Source: Thioalkalivibrio sp. (lineage in GTDB: Bacteria > Pseudomonadota > Gammaproteobacteria > Ectothiorhodospirales > Ectothiorhodospiraceae). From it: DNA of 6,173 nucleotides. Below the pieces are notes generated by a model, which did not search any database, had not been told where the DNA came from, and saw only the letters and a list, made by a program, of their open reading frames with translations. Made by a program: the position numbers and the translations under genes. The stretch is taken from positions 1-6,173 of the forward strand of contig SKNJ01000159.1 in assembly GCA_007120575.1 (NCBI GenBank). The letters are read 5' to 3'. Within the stretch, counting starts at the first letter, position 1. Each line of letters begins with the position of its first letter. Of the stretch, positions 1 to 5,798 are shown piece by piece.

Positions 1-116
1 ACGACCCGCAACTCCCCGGTGTCGACATAGAAGTTGAGGCCCTCGATCGCCTTGAACCCGTCAAACGAGACGGTCAGATCCTCGACGGCGAGCAACAAGG
101 GGGTATGGGTCGTCAT
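1..116 (-). CDS. urtD: ABC transporter ATPase UrtD, N-terminal 38 codons (cut by window edge)
   Basis: This is the start of the cytoplasmic ATP-binding subunit that powers urea/amide uptake through the UrtB-UrtC channel. The visible protein begins MTTHTPLLLAVEDLTVSFDG and continues with FKAIEGLNFYVDTGELRV. This is the typical UrtD opening: a first beta strand, then the aromatic-containing SFDGFKAI stretch (the A-loop region) that precedes the Walker A motif. Walker A itself lies beyond the left edge. The ATG at 116 overlaps the urtC stop in a four-base ATGA (113..116), so translation of the two genes is probably coupled. UrtD proteins are about 250 residues long, so roughly 15% is present. 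A second ATPase gene (urtE) would be expected next but is outside the window. In an amide-transport reading this would be an accessory ATPase of the fmdDEF-type system. I am confident of the family and less so of the substrate. Confidence 0.88.
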   Translation of the reverse strand, partial: MTTHTPLLLAVEDLTVSFDGFKAIEGLNFYVDTGELRV

Positions 117-1279
117 TTGCGGGCCTCCTGGGCAGCCTGGGGATCAATGGCACGGGGGGTATCGGAAGGGGGCGCGCCCGGACGCCAGCCCATGCGCACC
201 AGGAAGGCCTCCACACGCGGGCGGACATGGGTGTTGTACAGCCCCGCCAGGCCGTAGGGCGCGAACATCACCACCGCGATAAACACGGCACCGATCAGGA
301 ACAGCCACAACTGCGGGAAGGCCTCGGCAAACGTCACCCGGGCGTAGCCCACCAGCAACGAGCCATACACGGCACCCAGCAGCGACAGCCGGCCGCCCAC
401 CGCGGCGAAGATCACGAACTCGATCGACGGGATGATCCCGATGATGCTCGGCGACATGAAGCCGACCTGCAGGGTGAACATCGCCCCGCCGATACCGGAC
501 ATGAAACCGGCCAGGGCGAAGATGAAGATCTTGAAGTAGGCCACGCTGTACCCGGAGTAGCGAATCCGGTTTTCCTGGTCGCGGGTGGCCATCAGGATCC
601 GGCCGTACTTGGTGGAAAGCACCCACATCCCGAGCGCGATCACCGCGAACAGCAGCACGACCGTGGCGAAGTAGAAAACCACCAGCGCCTGGTCCGTGTG
701 GATATCCCAGCCCTTCAGCGTCCGCAGGTCGGTGATGCCGTTGACCCCACCGGTGTAGCCCTGCTGACCGATCACCAGGATGGTGGCGATGGTCACCATG
801 GCTTGGGTGATGATCGCGAAGAACACCCCGCTGACACGCCGGGTGAACAGCGCGAAGCCAATAAAGGCCGCAAACAGCGCGGGCAGGGTGAGGATCGCCA
901 GCACCGTGAAGGTCAGGCTGTGGAAGGGTTCCCAGAACCAGGGCAGTGCCGTGATCTGATTCCAGTCCATGAAATCCGGGATCCCCGGCGTGGTCTGGAT
1001 GGCGGTGGCCTCGGGCGTCGAGGCCTCCAGCTTGAGGTACATCGCCATCGCGTACCCGCCGATCCCGAAGAACAGCCCCTGGCCAAGGCTCAGCAGGCCG
1101 CCATACCCCCAGGCCAGGACCAGCCCGACCGCCACGAAGGCAAACGCCAGGAAGCGCCCCGTGAGGTTCAGGCTATCCACGTCCATGGTCAGCGGGAACA
1201 GGACCAGCAGGATGAATGCCAGGATCAGCAGCCCTGGCAGGCCCTTCTTGCCCAGTAACATCTGCAATGCGTTATTCAT
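113..1279 (-). CDS. urtC: Urea/short-chain amide ABC transporter permease UrtC (LivM-type)
   Basis: This is an inner-membrane permease of the branched-chain amino acid transporter superfamily, one half of the channel for urea or small amides. The 388-residue protein has a hydrophobic segment near residues 13-30, another at 43-58 running into the conserved GYGGLLSLGQGLFFGIGGYA stretch (58-77), and a polar, Trp-rich periplasmic loop at about 85-118 as is usual in UrtC. Further membrane segments lie near 121-145, 152-172, 198-222, 250-270, 282-312 and 322-345. The charged loop GRILMATRDQENRIR (226-240) is the likely contact site for the ATPase. The tail from 350 to 388 is hydrophilic and rich in Pro, Ala and Arg, probably cytoplasmic. 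The gene starts 28 bases after the urtB stop and overlaps urtD by four bases, so it is the third gene of one operon. A GGGAG lies ten bases before the ATG. FmdF of amide transporters is the close alternative name. Confidence 0.93.
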   Translation of the reverse strand: MNNALQMLLGKKGLPGLLILAFILLVLFPLTMDVDSLNLTGRFLAFAFVAVGLVLAWGYGGLLSLGQGLFFGIGGYAMAMYLKLEASTPEATAIQTTPGIPDFMDWNQITALPWFWEPFHSLTFTVLAILTLPALFAAFIGFALFTRRVSGVFFAIITQAMVTIATILVIGQQGYTGGVNGITDLRTLKGWDIHTDQALVVFYFATVVLLFAVIALGMWVLSTKYGRILMATRDQENRIRYSGYSVAYFKIFIFALAGFMSGIGGAMFTLQVGFMSPSIIGIIPSIEFVIFAAVGGRLSLLGAVYGSLLVGYARVTFAEAFPQLWLFLIGAVFIAVVMFAPYGLAGLYNTHVRPRVEAFLVRMGWRPGAPPSDTPRAIDPQAAQEARK

Positions 1280-1307
1280 TTCTCTGTGACTCCCGGAAGA
1301 GGCCCGC

Positions 1308-2228
1308 CTAGCGGCGGACCTTGCTCTTGAACAGACCTTCGGGGCGCATCATCAGGATCGCGATGATGACGAGCAGCGTGGTCACCTTGGCCATGGAGCT
1401 GCCCAGGAAGAACTCGAGGATCGACTGACCCTGGGCAATGAGGAAGGCGGAAACCACGGTTCCGGAGATGCTGCCGGCCCCGCCGAACACGACCACCAGG
1501 AAGGTGTCGACAATGTAGAGCGTCCCGCTCGTGGGCCCGGTAGAGGAGATCATCGTGAACGCTGCGCCGGCGATCCCGGCCACGCCGCAGCCGAGCGCAA
1601 ACGTCAGGCGATCGACCCAGCGGGTGTTGATCCCGACCGCCGCGCTCATCTCGCGGCTGGCCATGGTCGAGCGCACCCGCAGACCCCAGCGCGATCGATA
1701 CATCAGCCAGACCACGCCGAGGGTGACGATCACCGTCAAGGCCATGATCGCCATGCCGTTGATCGGGATGTCGATCATCGGCGTCGGGCGCCAGGAGCCC
1801 TCCAGCCAGGACGGGGTATTGGGGCTGACCTCGCGCGCGCCGAAGATCGAGCGGAACCCCTGCTGCATGATCAGCGCCAGCCCCCACGTCGCCAGCAGCG
1901 TGTCCAGCGGACGGTGGTACAGGTGCCGGATCATCAGCAGCTCGATCAGCATTCCGAACAGGAAGGCTGAGAGAAACGCCAGCGGAATCGCCAGCAGAAT
2001 GTAGTATTCGGTCGCCCAGGGGCCCAGGCCGGCGGCCAGGGTGGACACCATGTAGGTGGTGTAGGCCCCGAGCACCATGAATTCGCCATGGGCCATGTTG
2101 ATGACCCGCATCTGGCCGAAGATGATCGCCAGCCCCAGGGCCATCAGCAGCAGGACCGAGAAGAAGCTCAGCCCCGCAAAGCCCTGCATGGCGGTAATCG
2201 CCATCAGGTCCTGCATTGAGTAATCCAT
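1308..2228 (-). CDS. urtB: Urea/short-chain amide ABC transporter permease UrtB (LivH-type)
   Basis: This is the second inner-membrane permease, the LivH-like partner of UrtC. The 306-residue protein opens with a membrane segment at about 17-38, leading into the family motif GQMRVINMAHGEFMVLGAYT (38-57). Further hydrophobic segments lie near 76-98, 111-122, 157-176, 211-228, 238-268 and 281-293. The loop WGLRVRSTMASREMSAAVGI (181-200) is the EAA-like region that docks on the ATPase. The protein has only the membrane core. Many proteobacterial UrtB proteins carry a long extra periplasmic N-terminal domain, which is absent here, so it resembles the shorter FmdE/cyanobacterial form. The start ATG (2228) is preceded by AGGGAA (2242..2237) at good spacing. 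The gene lies 95 bases downstream of urtA, with an intervening hairpin, and 28 bases upstream of urtC. Confidence 0.93.
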   Translation of the reverse strand: MDYSMQDLMAITAMQGFAGLSFFSVLLLMALGLAIIFGQMRVINMAHGEFMVLGAYTTYMVSTLAAGLGPWATEYYILLAIPLAFLSAFLFGMLIELLMIRHLYHRPLDTLLATWGLALIMQQGFRSIFGAREVSPNTPSWLEGSWRPTPMIDIPINGMAIMALTVIVTLGVVWLMYRSRWGLRVRSTMASREMSAAVGINTRWVDRLTFALGCGVAGIAGAAFTMISSTGPTSGTLYIVDTFLVVVFGGAGSISGTVVSAFLIAQGQSILEFFLGSSMAKVTTLLVIIAILMMRPEGLFKSKVRR

Positions 2229-2279
2229 GAACGGTATTCCCTGAAGCGGGAGCCGGGAGGCTCGTTACGGGATTCAGGA

Positions 2280-2313
2280 GGGGGCGCCGGGCCGGCCAGC
2301 GGCCGACACCCCC
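2280..2313 (-). other. Intercistronic hairpin between urtA and urtB
   Basis: The urtA-urtB gap contains nested inverted repeats. An inner 5-bp stem, CGGCC (2293..2297) with GGCCG (2301..2305), closes a three-base loop, and an outer GGGGG (2280..2284) pairs with CCCCC (2309..2313). No run of T follows on the minus strand, so this does not look like a full terminator. A smaller 5-bp stem with a four-base loop lies next to it at 2250..2263. In transporter operons a hairpin after the binding-protein gene often stabilises the upstream message, so that binding protein is made in excess over permease. That role is inferred here from position only. Confidence 0.45.
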
Positions 2314-2323
2314 GCGGTACGGC

Positions 2324-3583
2324 TTACTGATAGCCCTCGGGGAACGGATCCGGCTCGATCAGATCGGATTCCCACACCACATCGGCCTGGCCGTCGCGGC
2401 GCCACTGGCCAATCCGGGTCTTGCTCCACAGGTGGTGGTTGTCGTGGACCTTCACGTAACCTTCCGGCGCCTGGTTGAGCTCGATCCCCGGCGAGTGGGC
2501 GGTCACCTTTTCCACATCGAAGCTTCCGGCACGTTCGACCGCTTCCTTCCACAGCCACGGGCCGAGATAGGCGGCCTGCGTCACGTCGCCGATCACGCTG
2601 TCCTCGCCCCAGCGCGCCTTGAACGCGCGCACGAACTCCTGGTTATTCTCGTTATCCAGGCTCTGGAAGTACTTCATGCTCGAGTAGAAGCCCTCGACGT
2701 TCTCGCCGCCGATCCCCAGCACCTCGTCCTCGGTGGTCGCCAGGTTCAGCAGGGTCTGGTTGCTGCCGTCCAGGCCGGCGGATACGAGCTGGCGGAAGAA
2801 CGCGACGTTGGAACCGCCGACCACCGCGCCGTAGATGGCGTCCGGACGCCGCAGACGAATGCGGTTGATCATGGAACCGAACGAGGTATGGCCCAGCGGG
2901 GCATAGTCCTCGCCCACCACCGAGGCCCCGTCGAGATGCTGCTCGATATGGATGCGCGCGATCTTCATGGTGGTGCGCGGCCAGATGTAGTCGGAGCCCA
3001 CCAGGTAGAAGGAGCGAACGCCCTTCTCGTTGTACAGCCAGTTCAGGCTCGCCAGGACCTGCTGGGTGGCCTCCTGGCCGGTATAGATCACGTTCGGGGA
3101 CTGCTCGAGACCTTCGTAGAAGGTGGGGTAGTACAGCAGCCCGTTCTCGCGCTCCAGCACCGGCAGCACCGCCTTGCGCGATGCCGAGGTCCAGCAGCCC
3201 ATAATCGAGGCGACCTTGTCCTCGCGCAGCAGCTTGCGCGCACGCTGGGCGAAGGTCGGCCAGTCACTGGCGCCGTCCTCGGTGATGATCTCGATCTTGC
3301 GGCCGAGGATGCCGCCCATCTCGTTGATCTGCTCGATCGCCAGGGTCTCGGCCTCGACCGATCCGGTTTCGGAGATCGCCATGGTGCCGGTCAGCGAGTG
3401 CAGGATGCCGACCTGGACCGTATCGTCGGTCACGGCCAGACCGGTGGTGTTGATCTCGGAGGTCGCCGGCTTGGCAAACAGGGACTTCGAGCCCGCGATG
3501 CCCGAAGCCATGATCGGCAGGGCGACCATCGACTTCAGCAGCTTGCGGCGGCTGAAGGGTTTCTTGATATCCGTCATTGTCAT
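2324..3583 (-). CDS. urtA: Substrate-binding protein of urea/short-chain amide ABC transporter (UrtA/FmdD type), Tat-exported
   Basis: This is the periplasmic solute-binding subunit that captures urea or small amides and delivers them to UrtB-UrtC. The 419-residue protein begins with a twin-arginine signal: SRRKLLK at 11-17, then a hydrophobic stretch at 18-30 and a probable cleavage region near 36-41. Mature domain 1 starts with DDTVQVGILHSLTGTMA (53-69), the type I periplasmic binding fold seen in LivJ, AmiC and UrtA. GCWTSASRKAVLPVLE (129-144) and YYPTFYEGLEQSPNVIYTGQ (151-170) are hallmark UrtA/FmdD segments, as are GSDYIWPRTT (196-205), GGSNVAFFRQL (256-266) and the tail HHLWSKTRIG (383-392). 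The YYPTFYEGLEQ wording and the formamidase gene nearby favour the FmdD (amide) branch over strict urea specificity, but sequence reading cannot settle the ligand. It is the first gene of the operon, behind a sigma-54 promoter. The start may instead be the ATG at 3577, which has better ribosome-site spacing. Confidence 0.93.
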   Translation of the reverse strand: MTMTDIKKPFSRRKLLKSMVALPIMASGIAGSKSLFAKPATSEINTTGLAVTDDTVQVGILHSLTGTMAISETGSVEAETLAIEQINEMGGILGRKIEIITEDGASDWPTFAQRARKLLREDKVASIMGCWTSASRKAVLPVLERENGLLYYPTFYEGLEQSPNVIYTGQEATQQVLASLNWLYNEKGVRSFYLVGSDYIWPRTTMKIARIHIEQHLDGASVVGEDYAPLGHTSFGSMINRIRLRRPDAIYGAVVGGSNVAFFRQLVSAGLDGSNQTLLNLATTEDEVLGIGGENVEGFYSSMKYFQSLDNENNQEFVRAFKARWGEDSVIGDVTQAAYLGPWLWKEAVERAGSFDVEKVTAHSPGIELNQAPEGYVKVHDNHHLWSKTRIGQWRRDGQADVVWESDLIEPDPFPEGYQ

Positions 3584-3586
3584 CTA

Positions 3587-3590
3587 CCTT
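3587..3590 (-). promoter_or_regulatory. Ribosome binding site deciding the urtA start
   Basis: On the minus strand AAGG (3590..3587) is the only purine-rich match before urtA. It lies three bases before the ATG at 3583 but nine bases before the in-frame ATG at 3577. The second spacing is closer to normal, so the protein may begin MTDIKKPF rather than MTMTDIKK. The choice removes only two residues and leaves the Tat signal intact. Confidence 0.5.
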
Positions 3591-3648
3591 GGTTGGTTGG
3601 GTCTGGAGCACACGTTGAACGCGGCCTTCGAAACCGCAATCACAGCTT

Positions 3649-3664
3649 TGCAATGCCTGTGCCA
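3649..3664 (-). promoter_or_regulatory. Sigma-54 (-24/-12) promoter for the urtABC operon
   Basis: Read on the minus strand, the sequence is TGGCACAGGCATTGCA. It has TGGCAC at -24, TTGCA at -12 and exactly ten bases between the invariant GG (3663, 3662) and GC (3651, 3650), a near-perfect match to the RpoN consensus TGGCACG-N4-TTGCA. Transcription should begin at about 3638, leaving a leader of about 55 bases before the urtA ATG. Such promoters need an AAA+ activator, and one is encoded immediately upstream in the opposite direction. Confidence 0.88.
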
Positions 3665-3670
3665 ACCGCT

Positions 3671-3679
3671 GACAATGTC
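3671..3679. repeat. Palindrome GACAATGTC, copy 1 (candidate activator operator)
   Basis: GACA-A-TGTC is a perfect 9-bp palindrome with a single central base. The identical sequence recurs at 5581..5589, upstream of fmdA. It is centred about 37 bases before the predicted urtA transcription start, directly upstream of the -24 element, and about 245 bases before the activator start codon. The flanking bases do not extend the symmetry. A Fis-type helix-turn-helix dimer such as the one in the neighbouring activator would bind a palindrome. Assignment to that protein is inference from co-location. Confidence 0.5.
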
Positions 3680-3919
3680 CACCAAGGGCATGTATACAAG
3701 GGATTTTCCGCCCACGTCTCCCCGTATCTCCACACCTGAAGGCATGCCCTGCCACGGTGCGCAATCACCCCTCGCGGCCCCGAAATGGTTCACGCCCACG
3801 GCACATGACGGTGCAAGCCCCGGACCGGACCAACGCCAGGCAGCGGCCCGCGGGGGCACGGCGCGATTCCTGCATGAGCCGGTCCGGACCCTTTCGCCGG
3901 ATACCCGCACACCAGGCTG

Positions 3920-5560
3920 ATGAACAAGACCAAACGGGGAGTGACAGCGGAGACGCTGCGCCTGCACCTTTCGGTGCTGCAGGAGATCGCCAAGCTGCTG
4001 GATCGCCCGCTGGATCCGCCGCACACCGTGCGCGGGATCCTGCGTCTGCTGTCACAGATGCTCGGGCTCAACTGCGGACGCGTGCTGGCACCCAACGCGC
4101 AGGGCGCGGTACTGGACGTCCGCTACTCCTACGGCCTGACCCACGCGCGGCTGCGCGACGGCGCGTTCTCGGTAGGTTATGACGAGGGCGTGACCGGGTT
4201 CGTGATGCGCACCGGATCCACCGGCCTGGTCCCGGACATCGACCGCGAGCCTTTGTATCTACAACGCATCACCGAACGCCCGGAGGACGACTCCACCCGC
4301 ATCGCGTTCATCGCGGTACCGATCCTGGAATCGGGCACGCCGGTGGGCGTCCTCTCGGTACAGAAGGAGGGTGGCCAGGAAAGCCCGTTCCAGGCAGACA
4401 TCACCACCCTGAAGGTAGCCGCCTCGGCGATCGGACAGGTGATGCGGATCGGCGAGTTCATCCGCCAGGAGACCGAACACCTGCTGAGCGAGAACCAGAG
4501 CCTGCGCAATTCGGTGACCATGGAGGGCATGCTGCAGAAGAGTCTGGCCCACGGGATCATCGGTTCCAGCGAGGCCCTGCTGGATGCGGTGAAACAGTGC
4601 ATCCAGGTCGCGCCCAGCGATGCCCCGGTGATGTTGCTGGGGGAGTCGGGCACCGGCAAGGAAAAATTCGCGCGCATGATCCACCAGCAGACCGACCGCA
4701 GCGAGCGACCATTCATCTGTATCAACTGCGCGGCCATTCCGCCCGACCTGCTGGAATCGGAGCTGTTCGGCCACGAAAAGGGCAGCTTCACCGGGGCTTC
4801 CGGACGCAAGAAGGGCAAGATCCTGCAGGCCGACGGCGGCACGTTGTTCCTCGACGAAATCGGGGACATGCCACTGCAGTTGCAGTCGAAGCTGTTACGC
4901 GTACTGCAGGAGCGCCAGGTCGATCCGATTGGCGCGACACATCCGGTGCCGGTCAACTTCCGGCTGATCACCGCCACCCACGAGGACATGCAAGAGCACG
5001 TGAATGCCGGCAGATTCCGGCTCGACCTGTTCTACCGCATCAATGTGGTCCCGGTATACCTGCCACCCCTGCGCGCCCGCCAGGGCGATATTCGCCCGCT
5101 GGCGCTGCATTTCCTCAACGAACTCAATCACCGCTACCAGCGCAATATCGCGCTGCACCCCAACGCCCTGGCAACCATGGAGCACTATGGCTGGCCCGGT
5201 AACGTGCGGCAGCTGCAGAACGTGATCGAACGCGCCGTCCTGATGGCCGAAAGCGACCAGCTCCGCCACGCCCAGATCCAGCAAATCCTCGCGGAGCAGG
5301 CCAGCGTGCGCCTCCCGGAAACGGCCCCCGGCCCGGCGTCTACCACCGCGCCGCCGCCAGCCGCCGACGCAACGGCCGCACCTGCGTTCGCCGAGGTCGG
5401 CCGCTACCAGTGGGTGCGCCAGGAAGATGCAGAGCGCATTCACGATGCCCTGAATCGGTGCGGAGGCAATCAGTCGCGCGCGGCCCGCCTGCTCAATCTG
5501 TCGGTGCGCCAGCTCCGGTACCGCATCGAAAAACTCGGCTTGGAGGTACCCCGGCGCTGA
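3920..5560 (+). CDS. Sigma-54-dependent transcriptional activator, GAF-AAA+-Fis HTH (NifA-like architecture)
   Basis: This bacterial enhancer-binding protein uses ATP hydrolysis to open sigma-54 promoters. Its 546 residues hold an N-terminal GAF sensor domain (about 15-180, including GYDEGVTGFVMRTGS at 86-100), then a helical, probably coiled linker (181-207). The AAA+ domain (about 211-445) has Walker A GESGTGKE (241-248), the sigma-54 contact loop GSFTGA (288-293; usual GAFTGA), Walker B LFLDEIGD with D312/E313, sensor I TATH (351-354), arginine-finger region GRFRLDLFYR (364-373) and sensor II GWPGNVRQL (424-432). A Pro/Ala-rich linker (466-490) leads to the Fis-type helix-turn-helix GGNQSRAARLLNLSVRQLRYRI (515-536). 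There is no receiver domain, so control is by ligand or partner at the GAF domain rather than phosphorylation. It lies divergent to the transporter and upstream of formamidase, both with sigma-54 promoters, so it most likely regulates amide/urea use. The start has only a weak ribosome site (CAGG). Confidence 0.93.
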   Translation: MNKTKRGVTAETLRLHLSVLQEIAKLLDRPLDPPHTVRGILRLLSQMLGLNCGRVLAPNAQGAVLDVRYSYGLTHARLRDGAFSVGYDEGVTGFVMRTGSTGLVPDIDREPLYLQRITERPEDDSTRIAFIAVPILESGTPVGVLSVQKEGGQESPFQADITTLKVAASAIGQVMRIGEFIRQETEHLLSENQSLRNSVTMEGMLQKSLAHGIIGSSEALLDAVKQCIQVAPSDAPVMLLGESGTGKEKFARMIHQQTDRSERPFICINCAAIPPDLLESELFGHEKGSFTGASGRKKGKILQADGGTLFLDEIGDMPLQLQSKLLRVLQERQVDPIGATHPVPVNFRLITATHEDMQEHVNAGRFRLDLFYRINVVPVYLPPLRARQGDIRPLALHFLNELNHRYQRNIALHPNALATMEHYGWPGNVRQLQNVIERAVLMAESDQLRHAQIQQILAEQASVRLPETAPGPASTTAPPPAADATAAPAFAEVGRYQWVRQEDAERIHDALNRCGGNQSRAARLLNLSVRQLRYRIEKLGLEVPRR

Positions 5561-5578
5561 GCCGACACCTCGCGGAAC

Positions 5579-5601
5579 CCGACAATGTCGGCCAATGGCC
5601 G
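5579..5601. repeat. Two overlapping 13-bp palindromes upstream of fmdA (candidate enhancer; contains GACAATGTC copy 2)
   Basis: CCGACAATGTCGG (5579..5591) is a perfect 13-bp palindrome containing the same GACAATGTC core found upstream of urtA. It shares three bases with a second perfect palindrome, CGGCCAATGGCCG (5589..5601). The two centres (5585 and 5595) are ten bases apart, about one helical turn, so two protein dimers would sit on the same DNA face. The first centre is about 111 bases upstream of the predicted fmdA transcription start, the usual place for an activator site of this class. A transcript-level hairpin ending the activator mRNA is possible but less likely, because the loops would be tiny and no T-run follows. 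Confidence 0.5.
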
Positions 5602-5669
5602 CCTTTGGCAATCGGTGCCGAGGCATGCAAGCCCACCGACCGAAAGCGCGCCGGACGCCGGCTCGCCGC

Positions 5670-5685
5670 TGGCACGATTCTCGCT
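5670..5685 (+). promoter_or_regulatory. Sigma-54 (-24/-12) promoter for fmdA
   Basis: The sequence TGGCACGATTCTCGCT has a perfect -24 element (TGGCACG) and exactly ten bases between GG (5671, 5672) and GC (5683, 5684). The -12 element reads TCGCT instead of TTGCA, so it is weaker than the urtA promoter. Transcription is predicted to begin near 5696, giving a leader of about 100 bases before the fmdA ATG. The tandem palindromes at 5579..5601 sit at the right distance upstream to act as the enhancer. Confidence 0.72.
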
Positions 5686-5726
5686 ACGCACTCCCTGCAT
5701 CAGCTTGCCACCGGTACCCCCCAAGG

Positions 5727-5750
5727 CCGGGCATCTGAGCCGCGGCCCGG
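5727..5750 (+). other. Possible hairpin in the fmdA leader
   Basis: CCGGGC (5727..5732) can pair with GCCCGG (5745..5750) around a 12-base loop within the predicted fmdA 5' leader. No T-run follows and the ribosome site at 5789 is not included, so neither attenuation nor translational masking is evident. Six G/C pairs in GC-rich DNA are only weak evidence of function. Confidence 0.2.
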
Positions 5751-5798
5751 AAGCCTCACCTCCCGGACCACGCCGGAACCATCAGACTGGAGAGACCC

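Larger units (their letters stand above)
3584..3919. other. Divergent intergenic region between urtA and the activator gene
   Basis: This 336-bp spacer holds no convincing gene. From the urtA side it contains a ribosome site, a sigma-54 promoter (3664..3649), the palindrome GACAATGTC (3671..3679) and an 8-bp palindrome TGTATACA (3691..3698). From about 3700 to 3919, nearest the activator, I see no clear sigma-70 or sigma-54 promoter. The only ribosome-site candidate for the activator is a weak CAGG three bases before its ATG. The stretch around 3688..3707 is AT-richer than its surroundings, as expected for a control region. Confidence 0.75.

Noticed and set aside
227..1258. Long open frame on the plus strand opposite urtC (343 codons)
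   Set aside because: The product is a low-complexity run of Gln, His, Arg, Asp and Gly with no recognisable domain, typical of the antisense frame of a GC-rich membrane-protein gene.
3658..3674. NifA-type upstream activator site TGT...ACA next to the urtA promoter
   Set aside because: The spacer is eleven bases rather than the required ten, and it overlaps the -24 element, so it is probably chance.
2432..3739. Long open frame on the plus strand opposite urtA (435 codons)
   Set aside because: It is antisense to a clearly conserved binding protein and runs through its promoter. The composition is that of a complementary-strand artefact, with no family features.
3800..3814. Sigma-54-like sequence GGCACATGACGGTGC pointing to the activator gene
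   Set aside because: The spacing between GG and GC is eleven bases, not ten, which normally abolishes recognition. The -12 part (GTGCA) is also imperfect.
3920..5560. True NifA, master regulator of nitrogen fixation
   Set aside because: The domain order fits, but the gene context is urea/amide metabolism, no TGT-N10-ACA sites were found, and no nif gene is visible. The symbol was therefore withheld.
4895..5626. Open frame on the minus strand opposite the activator (243 codons)
   Set aside because: It is antisense to the AAA+ and HTH coding region and shows no recognisable domain.
3740..5628. AGGCATGC shared by both spacers (3740..3747 and 5621..5628)
   Set aside because: It is an eight-base match whose core GCATGC is a common 6-bp palindrome in GC-rich DNA. 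One such shared word is expected by chance in spacers of this size.
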